Below are positions 18,385 through 29,398 of a stretch of 64,000 nucleotides of DNA, one piece after another (the stretch's first letter is position 1; every line of letters begins with the position of its first letter). The position numbers and the translations under genes are program-made. Below the pieces are notes generated by a model, which was given only the letters and a program-made list of their open reading frames with translations, was not told where the DNA came from and ran no database searches. This stretch comes from Deltaproteobacteria bacterium (GTDB lineage Bacteria; Desulfobacterota; Binatia; Binatales; Binataceae): positions 1 to 64,000 of the forward strand of contig JAJZAI010000010.1 of the NCBI GenBank assembly GCA_021799495.1. The letters are read 5' to 3'.

Positions 18385-19815
18385 TCAGGGTGGAAAAGTC
18401 ACGGCGAGCGCGGACGCGTCCTCGATCGCGCGGAGATCGATCATGAACGCGCCGTCGCGAATTCTGCCGATCACCGGCGGCCGCGCGCGCCGGAACATCG
18501 CGGCGATCGCGTCGGCGGAGCGCTCCGGATGCGTAATCCTGAGCGCGCGCGATTCGATCTGTTCGGCCGGCTGCGCGCCTGAGCCGATTTCAGCCGCTGA
18601 CTCGATTACTTCGATTCCGAAGCCGCTGTCCAGGCGGCCGGCCAGAACCGCGCGCGCGGCCTGCGCGATTTCTTCGAGTTCGGCCGGATTTCGCCGCAGC
18701 ATCCGCAGCGCCGGAATTAGTTCGGCCGGTTCGTCCTCGCGCCGATAAATCCTGAGGGTCGCGGCCAGCGCCGCGAGCGTCAGCTTGTCGCAGCGCAGCG
18801 CACGCTTGAGCGGATTCCGCCGGATTCGATCGATCAGTTCCCGCCGTCCGGCGACAATTCCCGCCTGCGGGCCGCCGAGCAGTTTGTCGCCCGAAAACGT
18901 CACGAGATCGGCGCCCGCCGCGATTCGCTCGGCGACGATCGGCTCGTGCGGCAATCCGTAACGGCTCAAATCAATCATCGCGCCGGCGCCGAGATCCTCG
19001 GCCACGGGCAATCGATGCGCCCGGCCGATCGCGGCGAGTTCGCCCAGTTCGACCGCCGTCGTGAAGCCGACGATGCGGTAGTTCGACGGATGCACCTTCA
19101 GGAGCATCGCCGTGTCCGGTCCGATCGCGCCAACGTAGTCGGCCGGATGGGTCCGGTTGGTCGTGCCGACTTCCCTTAGCCGCGCGCCGCTTTGCGCCAT
19201 CAATTCAGGCAAGCGGAACGAACCGCCGATTTCGATCAATTCGCCGCGCGAAACGATCGCCTCGCGGCCGTTGGCCAGGGTATTCAGCGCGATCAGCAGC
19301 GCCGCCGCGTTGTTGTTCACGACCGTCGCCGCTTCCGCGCCGGTCAGCGCGCACAAGTCGCCTTCGACAATCGTGTCGCGCTCGCCGCGTCCGCCCGAGT
19401 CGAGGTCGTATTCGAGGTTGACCGGCGCGCGCGCCGCCGCCGCGATCGCATCGATCGCGCTTTCGGCCAGCAGAGCGCGGCCGAGATTGGTGTGGAGCAC
19501 GACGCCGGCGCCGTTGACGACCGCGCGCAGCCGCGGCTCGTCGCTGGCGAGCGCCGCGCGCGCCTGCGCGATCACCAGCGCGGCGATTCGCTCGCGCGAT
19601 TCGGCGGGTTCGCACGCGCCGGCGGCAAGCCGCGTTCGCACCTGCGCGAGCGCGCTCCGGAGCAGTTCGACGCGCCATCCGCGCCCGATTGCGCCGAGCG
19701 CGCCGTCGCTCTCGGCGGCGCGGAGGCATTCGTCCACCGACGGCAGCATCCGCAGCGCCGCCGCCGCGGCTCTGGTGTTGGCTTTCGCTTTGCCGCTTTT
19801 GTCCGCCGGCCGCAT
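18385..19815 (-). CDS. selA: L-seryl-tRNA(Sec) selenium transferase
   Basis: PLP enzyme converting Ser-tRNA(Sec) to Sec-tRNA(Sec) with selenophosphate. The 476-aa protein has the expected N-terminal tRNA-binding helical domain and the family motifs VVLHTNLGRALL, TVVNNNAAALLIALN, REVGTTNRTHPADY and LLKVHPSNYRIVGF. The PLP lysine is in FSGDKLLGGPQAGI. Two UGA-containing selenoprotein genes occur elsewhere in the window, so the pathway is in use here. selB, selC and selD are not present within these 64 kb. Confidence 0.97.
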   Translation of the reverse strand: MRPADKSGKAKANTRAAAAALRMLPSVDECLRAAESDGALGAIGRGWRVELLRSALAQVRTRLAAGACEPAESRERIAALVIAQARAALASDEPRLRAVVNGAGVVLHTNLGRALLAESAIDAIAAAARAPVNLEYDLDSGGRGERDTIVEGDLCALTGAEAATVVNNNAAALLIALNTLANGREAIVSRGELIEIGGSFRLPELMAQSGARLREVGTTNRTHPADYVGAIGPDTAMLLKVHPSNYRIVGFTTAVELGELAAIGRAHRLPVAEDLGAGAMIDLSRYGLPHEPIVAERIAAGADLVTFSGDKLLGGPQAGIVAGRRELIDRIRRNPLKRALRCDKLTLAALAATLRIYRREDEPAELIPALRMLRRNPAELEEIAQAARAVLAGRLDSGFGIEVIESAAEIGSGAQPAEQIESRALRITHPERSADAIAAMFRRARPPVIGRIRDGAFMIDLRAIEDASALAVTFPP

Positions 19816-19960
19816 CCTGGCGCGATTATACCGATTCGCGCGTTGTCGCGATGCGGTCCGTGCTGGCGCCCGCGTTCGCGGCGAACCGCCGCGAACGCCG
19901 CCCCTGCCGGGTCGGCCGCGCGAATCGATTCCGATTCGCGCGGCGGGCGCGCGCGCCGCC

Positions 19961-21322
19961 TCAGACCGCGGAGACGGCCTGCGCCGTTTCGATTCCAGCC
20001 TGCGCGGCGGCGAACAGCCGCAGCCGCGTCAGCAGGATCAGCGCGCACGCCAGCGACAGCGCGCCGCAGACCACGACCGCCGCTTCCGGACTGAAATGCT
20101 CGCCGAGGTAGCCGACCGCGAGCGCGCCGAGCGGCGCGATACCGATGAACGAGAGCGTGTAGAAGCTCATCACGCGCCCGCGCAATTCGTCGGAGACGAA
20201 CAACTGCAGCATCGTGTTGGTCGCCGCCATGTAGTTGATCAGCCCGGCCCCCACGCAGGTTTGCGCCGCGAGCGAAAGCCACATCGAGGACGAGGCGCCG
20301 AAACCGATTATCGCGAACGCAGTGAGAAAAAGTCCGACCGTCAGGTTTTCGCGCAGTCCGCGCGCCGTGCCCGAGCGCGACGCCAGCGCGATCGCGCCGA
20401 TCACCGCGCCGACGCCCTGCGCCGCCATCAACAGGCCGTAGCCGCGCGCGCCCGCATGCAGGATATTTTTGGCGAAGACGGGAATCAGCACCGCGTATTG
20501 CGCGCCCAGTCCGCTGTTCAGCGCGACCAGCACGAGCAGGTAAAAGGTCGGCCGATGCGCCCAGACGTAAGCCGCGCCTTCGCGCAGCCGCCGCAGCATG
20601 CTCATGCCCCGCGGCTCGTTCGCCCGCGGCGCGAGCCGCATCGCGAACAGGCTCCAGATCACCGCGATATAGCTGACGCCGTTCAGAAAAAAGCAGGTCG
20701 CGATTCCGGCCAGCGCGATCAGGAAGCCGGCGACCGCCGGCCCGATCGTGCGCGCGCCGTTGAACATCATCGAGTTGAGCGCGATCGCGTTGGGCAAATC
20801 CTCCAGCCCCACCATCTCGACCACGAACGCCTGGCGCCCCGGCATGTCGAAGGAGCTGACCACGCCGTTGAACGCCGCCAGGAAGATGACGTGTTCGACC
20901 CTGACCGCGCCCGCCCAGGTGAGCGCGGCGAGCGCGAACGCGCTCAGCATCAGCAGCGCCTGCGTGAGGATTATCAGCCGGCGCCGATCGACGTGATCGA
21001 CGATCACGCCCGCGAACAGCGCCACCAGTAGAATCGGCAGATAGTTCGCGAACGTGACCACGCCGAGCATCAGCGCCGAGTTCGTGAGCTTCAGCACCAG
21101 CCACGATTGCGCCACGGTCTGCATCCAGGTGCCGATCAGCGAAGTGAGTTGGCCGCCGAAGTAGAGGCGGAAATTGCGATGGCGCAGCGCGCGGAACGCT
21201 TCGCGCCATCCTGCGGGCCGCTCGCCCGCGATTTCGCCGGCCCGCGCTTCGGCCTCGGGACCGGCGTCCGGAGCGGAATCGCCGGAATTGAGCGCGGGGC
21301 TTGAACCTGCTTCGTCTGGCAT
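19961..21322 (-). CDS. MFS transporter, EntS/MFS_3 type
   Basis: A 453-aa major facilitator protein with an approximately 35-residue acidic N-terminal extension. It then has FRALRHRNFRLYFGGQLTSLIGTWMQ, typical of the MFS_3 group (enterobactin exporter-like), the GVIVDHVDRRRLI loop after helix 2 and 12 predicted helices. It lies 145 bp upstream of selA on the same strand. The substrate cannot be inferred. Confidence 0.87.
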   Translation of the reverse strand: MPDEAGSSPALNSGDSAPDAGPEAEARAGEIAGERPAGWREAFRALRHRNFRLYFGGQLTSLIGTWMQTVAQSWLVLKLTNSALMLGVVTFANYLPILLVALFAGVIVDHVDRRRLIILTQALLMLSAFALAALTWAGAVRVEHVIFLAAFNGVVSSFDMPGRQAFVVEMVGLEDLPNAIALNSMMFNGARTIGPAVAGFLIALAGIATCFFLNGVSYIAVIWSLFAMRLAPRANEPRGMSMLRRLREGAAYVWAHRPTFYLLVLVALNSGLGAQYAVLIPVFAKNILHAGARGYGLLMAAQGVGAVIGAIALASRSGTARGLRENLTVGLFLTAFAIIGFGASSSMWLSLAAQTCVGAGLINYMAATNTMLQLFVSDELRGRVMSFYTLSFIGIAPLGALAVGYLGEHFSPEAAVVVCGALSLACALILLTRLRLFAAAQAGIETAQAVSAV

Positions 21323-21503
21323 CGGGATACTGCGCCGGTCGTGAAGCCGTCAGCATGGCAAACCCCGCTCCCCAGCGCGAGCGCCGCCGCATCGGCCGCG
21401 CCGCGGCGGGTCAAGATGCGGGAAGATCGGGAAACGCGCCGAACAGCCTCGCGCGCTCGCGGCCTGACAGCGAGAATTTGCCGCGCCTACTTTCGCGTCG
21501 ATC

Positions 21504-21884
21504 ATGTTCTATCTGGAGGTTTTCGCTCTGCCGGCGCTGTTCGTTTTTGTCATGGGACTTTTGGATTGGCGATTCCGCCCCGGTCCCTGGCAAGACTGGT
21601 TGTGCGATTTGGATTGGGATTCTCATGTGTTGGCGTGGGGCGCCTTAGGCGGCGTTTTCACCAATCCCGAGATAGAGCGCTCGTTGGGAAATCGGAATCA
21701 GGAATTGGTTGTGGCAACGTTGTTTTGCGTTGGCGTGCTTTTGGTCCTGGCGATCGTTTTGCTTGGGCTGATGCCGAAGCGGTACGAAAGGCAGGTTGGA
21801 TGGAAAGCGATAGCGGCCCTGCTGCTGGGAGGGTTTGCGCTCGCCGTGCCGTGGGCTGTGGCATATCACGCCCACATGTCATAA
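21504..21884 (+). CDS. Hypothetical membrane protein, 126 aa
   Basis: Not recognised. Three probable transmembrane segments (about 4-20, 72-92 and 104-122) with a conserved-looking aromatic loop (WRFRPGPWQDWLCDLDWDSH). Hydrophobic enough to be a real membrane protein. It is followed 25 bp later by another small membrane ORF. Confidence 0.5.
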   Translation: MFYLEVFALPALFVFVMGLLDWRFRPGPWQDWLCDLDWDSHVLAWGALGGVFTNPEIERSLGNRNQELVVATLFCVGVLLVLAIVLLGLMPKRYERQVGWKAIAALLLGGFALAVPWAVAYHAHMS

Positions 21885-21909
21885 TTGGGCTGGCGGCGAT
21901 GGATCTCGT

Positions 21910-22134
21910 ATGCAGCTACTGATGATTCATATTGGTTTGGGCGGCGCGGTCGCGGCCGCCGGCGCGCTCGTCGCTGGAATAATTCTCGTGGGCCTGAGGA
22001 TTCTTTTCAGCCCGCGATTTCGCGAACAATACGCCGCGGTCGTTCGGCAGTTTGGCGTCGTTGGCGCAATCCGCCAGGCGCTGTTCGACGATCCTCGGTC
22101 GGAAACCGACCTGCACAAGGGCGCGGCAACCTAG
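21910..22134 (+). CDS. Hypothetical small membrane protein, 74 aa
   Basis: Not recognised. It has one long N-terminal hydrophobic segment (IHIGLGGAVAAAGALVAGII) and a polar tail. The start at ATG 21910 was chosen rather than the longer track ORF because it places the membrane helix at the N terminus. It probably pairs with the preceding membrane gene. Confidence 0.45.
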   Translation: MQLLMIHIGLGGAVAAAGALVAGIILVGLRILFSPRFREQYAAVVRQFGVVGAIRQALFDDPRSETDLHKGAAT

Positions 22135-22200
22135 ACCTCAACTCCAGCGATACAAACGATCGAATCGCGGGTATCGTGTCGCGCGAATAACTGACGGAAT

Positions 22201-22538
22201 ACCCCGGTCTTGACCGGAATTCTTCGCTTCGCTCAGGACCAGCCCGGAATGACAACAGCGGTAGGGATATTCCCGCTTCCGTATGCCGACATTCAGACCC
22301 GCATGGCGCTGATGGTCTTCCGGCCGGTCGGCGCGCGGATGGCGCCAGCCGCGATCGCGGCTCCCACAGCGTCATTCGCGGGCTTGACCCGCGAATCCAT
22401 AACACTGGATGCCCGGGTCAAGCCCGGGCATGACTAACCAGAGGAACTCGCCAAATCGACGGCTGCCCGGGCATGACTATCAGAGAACCTCTGCGCAAGT
22501 CAGATTGTCATTCTGAGCGCGGCGAAGAATCCCGGACC
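22201..22538. repeat. Cluster of intergenic REP-like repeats
   Basis: Two copies of a GTCATTC-nGAG-GAAGAAT type repeat face each other at 22201-22256 (minus sense) and 22505-22538 (plus sense). Between them, GCGGGCTTGACCCGC and GCCCGGGTCAAGCCCGGGC (22372-22434) are near-identical inverted repeats separated by GAATCCATAACACTGGAT. A partial third copy, TGCCCGGGCATGACT, is at 22464-22478. They fill most of the approximately 650-bp gene-free gap before ribBA. Similar elements are widespread in high-GC bacteria. Confidence 0.6.
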
Positions 22539-22579
22539 AGTTGAATCAGCTTCACGGTAATTGCGGGACGGCGCGCTGG

Positions 22580-22599
22580 CCCGGTGTTGCCGGGTTTTT
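22580..22599 (+). terminator. Possible short intrinsic terminator
   Basis: CCCGG (22580-22584), loop TGTTG, CCGGG (22590-22594), then TTTTT. The stem is short but GC-only. It would end transcripts entering the ribBA upstream region. Confidence 0.4.
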
Positions 22600-22782
22600 C
22601 GCGTTCGCGATGCCGCGGCCGCCGTGAAATTGCGCGGCGTTCGCTGAAACCATGCGTTCAGGCGGTTTGGTCCTGACGTTTCCTGTTCGCCGGAGCGGCG
22701 CGAGTAGGTTAGAATTGAACGGTCAATCGATCTAATGGCGTCTGGCCGGGCGCTGATCCCGTGCCGGCCCGGCGCGAGGTTC

Positions 22783-23970
22783 ATGGCCATGTTCGGTGAA
22801 ATCACGCCGCGCGTTCACGCTCCGACCGCTCCGTTCATCACGATCGAAGAGGCGCTCGAAGAGACCCGCCGCGGCCACATGATCATCCTGATGGATGACG
22901 AAAATCGCGAAAACGAAGGCGACCTCTGCATGGCCGCCGAAAAGGCCACGCCAGACGCGATCAATTTCATGGCGAAATATGGCCGGGGCCTGATCTGCCT
23001 GCCGATGGCGGGTGAACGGATCGATCAGCTTGGCCTGAACATGATGGTCGGCGACAACCAGGCCCCGCTCGGCACGGCCTTCACGATTCCGATCACCGCG
23101 CGTCGGGCCGCCGGCTCAGGCATCTCGGCGCAGGACCGCGCGACCACGATTCTGCAGGCCGTGCGCGAAGATGCGACCGGCGCGGAATTCATCACGCCCG
23201 GCTATGTTTACCCGCTGCGGGCGCGCGACGGCGGCGTGCTGGTGCGGACGGGACAGACCGAGGGCGCGGTCGACTTGGCGCGGCTCGCGGGACTCAAGCC
23301 CGCCGGCGTGATTTGCGAGATTCTGAAGGAAGACGGCACGATGGCGCGGCGGGACGACCTGGTCGAATTCGCGCGCGTCCACGGCCTTAAAATCGTCACA
23401 GTGGCCGACATAATCGAGTACCGGCTGCGCAACGAAACGATGGTGCAGCGGATCGCGGAAGCGCGGCTGCCCACCGATTTCGGCGAATTCCGCGCCTACG
23501 TCTATCGCAACCGCGTCGACCAGAGCGAGCATCTGGTGTTGGTCATGGGCGAACTCGGTCCGGATCGTCCGGTGCTGGTGCGGGCGCATCGCGAGTACCT
23601 GCCGGGCGACGTCTTCGGCTACATGAAGCGCAATACGCGCGCGCTGCTGCAGGCCGCGATGGAACATATCGCACAGGCGGGACAGGGCGTGATTCTCTAC
23701 CTCAAGCGCGAGTCCGACGCGATCGCGGGCGATATCGACAGCAACGGACCGCGCCGAATCATGCGCCGCGCCACCACGCGGCTGAATGCGCCGGAAGCCG
23801 ATTTTCGCGATTACGGCGTAGGCGCTCAGATTTTGCGCGACGTCGGCGTGCGCAAGATGGTGCTGCTGACCGACAAGCCGCCGCGGCTTGCGAATCTGCC
23901 CGGTTATGGTCTCGAAATCGTCGATAGCGAGCCGCTTTCGATCGAAGGGCAGGGACCGCTGGACGGTTGA
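22783..23970 (+). CDS. ribBA: RibBA-type protein: DHBP synthase with degenerate GTP cyclohydrolase II domain
   Basis: The N-terminal RibB domain (about residues 10-210) makes 3,4-dihydroxy-2-butanone 4-phosphate for riboflavin synthesis. It keeps the metal/acid motif [11 protein letters not shown] and the [18 protein letters not shown] loop. The C-terminal RibA domain is recognisable ([20 protein letters not shown]), but the zinc cysteines of the usual C-x2-GD-x-FGS-x-RCDCG motif are absent and the RGIGL motif is missing, so GTP cyclohydrolase II activity is doubtful. The start is uncertain: ATG 22735, 22783 or 22789; 22783 has GCGAGG upstream. dsbD overlaps its 3' end. Confidence 0.88.
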   Translation: MAMFGEITPRVHAPTAPFITIEEALEETRRGHMIILMDDENRENEGDLCMAAEKATPDAINFMAKYGRGLICLPMAGERIDQLGLNMMVGDNQAPLGTAFTIPITARRAAGSGISAQDRATTILQAVREDATGAEFITPGYVYPLRARDGGVLVRTGQTEGAVDLARLAGLKPAGVICEILKEDGTMARRDDLVEFARVHGLKIVTVADIIEYRLRNETMVQRIAEARLPTDFGEFRAYVYRNRVDQSEHLVLVMGELGPDRPVLVRAHREYLPGDVFGYMKRNTRALLQAAMEHIAQAGQGVILYLKRESDAIAGDIDSNGPRRIMRRATTRLNAPEADFRDYGVGAQILRDVGVRKMVLLTDKPPRLANLPGYGLEIVDSEPLSIEGQGPLDG

Positions 23971-25864
23971 CATCAGCCGCTTAGAGGGTTTCGCCACGCA
24001 TCGGCATCGACCGCGGGACGCGTCGCGCGTCCAACCCGATTCGCTCAAACCTGAGCGCGGCTGGCTCCTTTTCCTTCTCGCGCTTCTGATCGCCGCCGCG
24101 ACTGGATGCGATGGCGGCGCGCCTGCCGCGGCGCAAACGCCCCCGGTGGTTTCGTTCGGATCGATCGCGCTTGCGCATCCGCTCCGTCCCAGCGGATCGA
24201 GCCAGCTTGAAGTGACGGCGCGGATCGCCCCCGGATGGCATATCAATTCCAACCGGCCGCTGGATTCCGCCTACGTCGCAACGCGGTTTGAAATCGCAAC
24301 GCCGGCGGAGGTCGTCGCGCAGGCTCCGATTTTTCCGCCCGCGGAGGTAGAGCAGCTCAAGTTTTCCGGCGGCGAGAAGCTGGCGGTCTTTTCCGGCGAC
24401 CTGCAAATCAGCGTGCCGGTCACCGCCGCGGCGGCCTTTCGAGCGGGTATCGGCGCGCCGGCGCAAATCAGGCTCGACTACCAGGCGTGCAACGACGTCC
24501 AGTGCCTACGGCCGTCGTCGATCGAGACGACCATCGACCTTGCAGGCGCCGGTGCGGCGGACGCGGGCGGTGCGGGTGCCGGCGGGACGACAAGTGGCGC
24601 CGCGGGACCGTCCGGGACATCGCGGGGCGCCGCGGGCGTGTCCGGGACGGCGGACGGCTCGCACGATTTTATCGCGGGAGTTTTCGCCCGCTACGGATTT
24701 CTATTCGGATTTATAGCGGTCTTTTTGGGCGGGATGGCGCTGAACCTCACGCCCTGCGTCTATCCGCTGATCGGCGTGACGATCGCGTACTTCGGCAACG
24801 AATCGGGCGGGCCGCGCAAGGTGATTGTTCTTGCGTTGCTTTACGTACTCGGAATCGCGCTGATGTTTTCCAGCGTGGGCGTCGCCGTCGCGCTCTCCGG
24901 CGGACTGTTCGGCGCCGCGATGCAGAATCCGTGGGTGCTCGCCACGATCGCCGGAGTGCTGTTTGTGCTGGCTGGTTCGAGCTTCGGGATGTATTCGCTG
25001 CAACCTCCGCGATGGCTGATGAATCGCGCCGGGACGGCCCGTCCCGGCTACGCCGGCGCGCTCCTGATGGGCCTTGGGATGGGCGTCGTGGCTGCGCCAT
25101 GTATCGGACCGATCGTGCTCGGGCTGCTCCTGATGGTTCAGCGGAGCGGCAGCGCGATCTTTGGCTTTGCGCTTTTTTTCACGCTCGCGCTAGGCCTTGG
25201 ATTGCCTTACGTCGCGCTGGCTATCGCCGCCGGGAGTATCCGCAGTCTGCCTCGCTCGGGCGAGTGGCTGGGATGGATCGAGCAGCTATTTGGTTTCGTG
25301 CTGGTTGGTCTCGCGCTCTACTTTCTCGATCCGGTCGCGCCCGATGGAATTATTTCTCGCGCATTGCCCTTCTATGCCGCCGTTGCGGGAATTTACCTGG
25401 GCTTTATTACCCGGATGGGTAAATCGTGGCGGCCGTTCATGGCGATACGCGCGCTGATCGGCGTCGTCGCCGTCGTGGCGCTGGCCGTGATGCTGTTCGA
25501 CCTGCGCGCGCAGCCGCCGCAAACGCTAAAATTCGCGCCATTTGACGATGCCATGCTGGCCAAGGCGCGCGCGGCCGGACAGCCCGTCGTGGTCGATTTC
25601 AGCGCCGATTGGTGCGTGCCGTGCCGCGAGATGGAGCATACGACCTTCACCGATCCGGCGGTGATTCGCGCGGCCGCCGGGTTCGTCCTGATGCGCGCAA
25701 ATTTGACCGCCAGGGACAAACAAAACGACGCGCTGATGCGACAGTTCAAGGTTGAAGGCGTGCCAACCTCGCTATTCATCGATGCGTCCGGCCGCGTCCG
25801 CGAGCGCCGCGTCGGCTACGTCGGTCCCGCCGATTTTGTGAAATACCTGCACGAGACCGGCTAA
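23906..25864 (+). CDS. dsbD: Thiol:disulfide interchange protein DsbD
   Basis: Transfers electrons from cytoplasmic thioredoxin across the inner membrane. Layout: export signal (about residues 45-65 of this reading, LLFLLALLIAAATGC), N-terminal DsbD-alpha domain, a Gly/Ala/Ser-rich linker, an eight-helix core with the paired redox motifs LTPCVYP and AAPCIGP, and a C-terminal thioredoxin domain with SADWCVPCREMEHTTF. The start is unclear: no ATG/GTG lies in frame between the ribBA stop and the signal peptide, so the gene either overlaps ribBA (ATG 23906) or uses a rarer start codon. Confidence 0.9.
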   Translation: MVSKSSIASRFRSKGRDRWTVDISRLEGFATHRHRPRDASRVQPDSLKPERGWLLFLLALLIAAATGCDGGAPAAAQTPPVVSFGSIALAHPLRPSGSSQLEVTARIAPGWHINSNRPLDSAYVATRFEIATPAEVVAQAPIFPPAEVEQLKFSGGEKLAVFSGDLQISVPVTAAAAFRAGIGAPAQIRLDYQACNDVQCLRPSSIETTIDLAGAGAADAGGAGAGGTTSGAAGPSGTSRGAAGVSGTADGSHDFIAGVFARYGFLFGFIAVFLGGMALNLTPCVYPLIGVTIAYFGNESGGPRKVIVLALLYVLGIALMFSSVGVAVALSGGLFGAAMQNPWVLATIAGVLFVLAGSSFGMYSLQPPRWLMNRAGTARPGYAGALLMGLGMGVVAAPCIGPIVLGLLLMVQRSGSAIFGFALFFTLALGLGLPYVALAIAAGSIRSLPRSGEWLGWIEQLFGFVLVGLALYFLDPVAPDGIISRALPFYAAVAGIYLGFITRMGKSWRPFMAIRALIGVVAVVALAVMLFDLRAQPPQTLKFAPFDDAMLAKARAAGQPVVVDFSADWCVPCREMEHTTFTDPAVIRAAAGFVLMRANLTARDKQNDALMRQFKVEGVPTSLFIDASGRVRERRVGYVGPADFVKYLHETG

Positions 25865-28608
<2,744 letters not shown>

Positions 28609-28687
28609 CGCGATCGCAAAGCTATCGGCTCAGCGCGGAGAGTTTCCGCCCGATGGAAAACGACGACGAAGCGGTCTGGCTCTTGTT

Positions 28688-28730
28688 CTCTCTCCTTGGA
28701 CAAGGAGAGGATTAGGGAGAGGCGCAGGGG
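28688..28730. repeat. REP-like inverted repeat
   Basis: CTCTCCTT (28690-28697), loop GGAC, AAGGAGAG (28702-28709) forms a perfect 8-bp stem, followed by ATTAGGGAGAGGCGCAGGGG. This resembles the common CCCTCTCC/GGGAGAGGGT bacterial intergenic palindromes. It lies between gyrB and the small membrane gene. Confidence 0.45.
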
Positions 28731-28769
28731 TCGGGTCGGCGCGCAACTATCGAGGCGGTTTCGTTATCG

Positions 28770-29219
28770 ATGAGCGAACGTGAAGATATTCCGATGCCGC
28801 GGACGGAGGCCGGAAATTTTGCAGGCGGCGCCGAGCGCGATATTGATCGGCAAGCCGGCGCGGCGCAAAACGCCGAGCGGCGCGCGGACGCTTCGCGCGA
28901 GCGGCGTGCGCTCGCCGGCGACGACGAAGCGGTGCGGCTGTTGCGCGAAATCCGCGGCGACTTGGCGCGGCTGACGCGGATTTCGGAAAAAGCCGCGCGC
29001 CGCGCCCGTGATTTCAACCGGCAAATCGAGCGGAGCAAGGCCGCGCGCCGGGTGGTGATCGGCCTGCTAATCGCGATCGCCGTGCTGCTGCTGATTCAGA
29101 TTCTGCAGATGATGGGCTACGGGCCGGGCGGCGGCGGAAGCGACTCGGGCAGCTCGCAAACGCTGCAGAAGGTTTATCAGCATCCTGCCGCGCCTCCGAT
29201 GCGGGCGCTTTGGGAATGA
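28770..29219 (+). CDS. Hypothetical protein with coiled coil and one transmembrane helix, 149 aa
   Basis: Not recognised. An Arg/Ala/Glu-rich helical region (about residues 20-85; EAVRLLREIRGDLARLTRISEKAARRAR) precedes one transmembrane segment (about 92-112, VVIGLLIAIAVLLLIQILQMM), then a Gly/Ser tail. This topology suggests a cytoplasmic coiled coil anchored to the membrane. It sits between gyrB and gyrA on the same strand. Confidence 0.55.
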   Translation: MSEREDIPMPRTEAGNFAGGAERDIDRQAGAAQNAERRADASRERRALAGDDEAVRLLREIRGDLARLTRISEKAARRARDFNRQIERSKAARRVVIGLLIAIAVLLLIQILQMMGYGPGGGGSDSGSSQTLQKVYQHPAAPPMRALWE

Positions 29220-29398
29220 AGCGGCGCGACGAAGGGCGCCGCGCGGGTTTGCCTTGATTGAAAGCGTGGATCGCGGTTCGAGCGCGCAGCGCGCCGCGGA
29301 AAGCGCGGCGAAAAATCATTTCTTCCGACTTGAAAAGGTAATGACCGGCAACGCCGCGCGGAAATACTAATCGCGCCGGCGGAGATACATTTCAGAAT

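Noticed and set aside
19157-21031. 624-aa plus-strand ORF
   Set aside because: Antisense of selA and the MFS gene; Arg/Asp/His-rich shadow composition.
22500-22782. Possible FMN riboswitch upstream of ribBA
   Set aside because: No match to the conserved FMN-element core (AGGGCGGGG..., CCCCACCGGCGG) was found.
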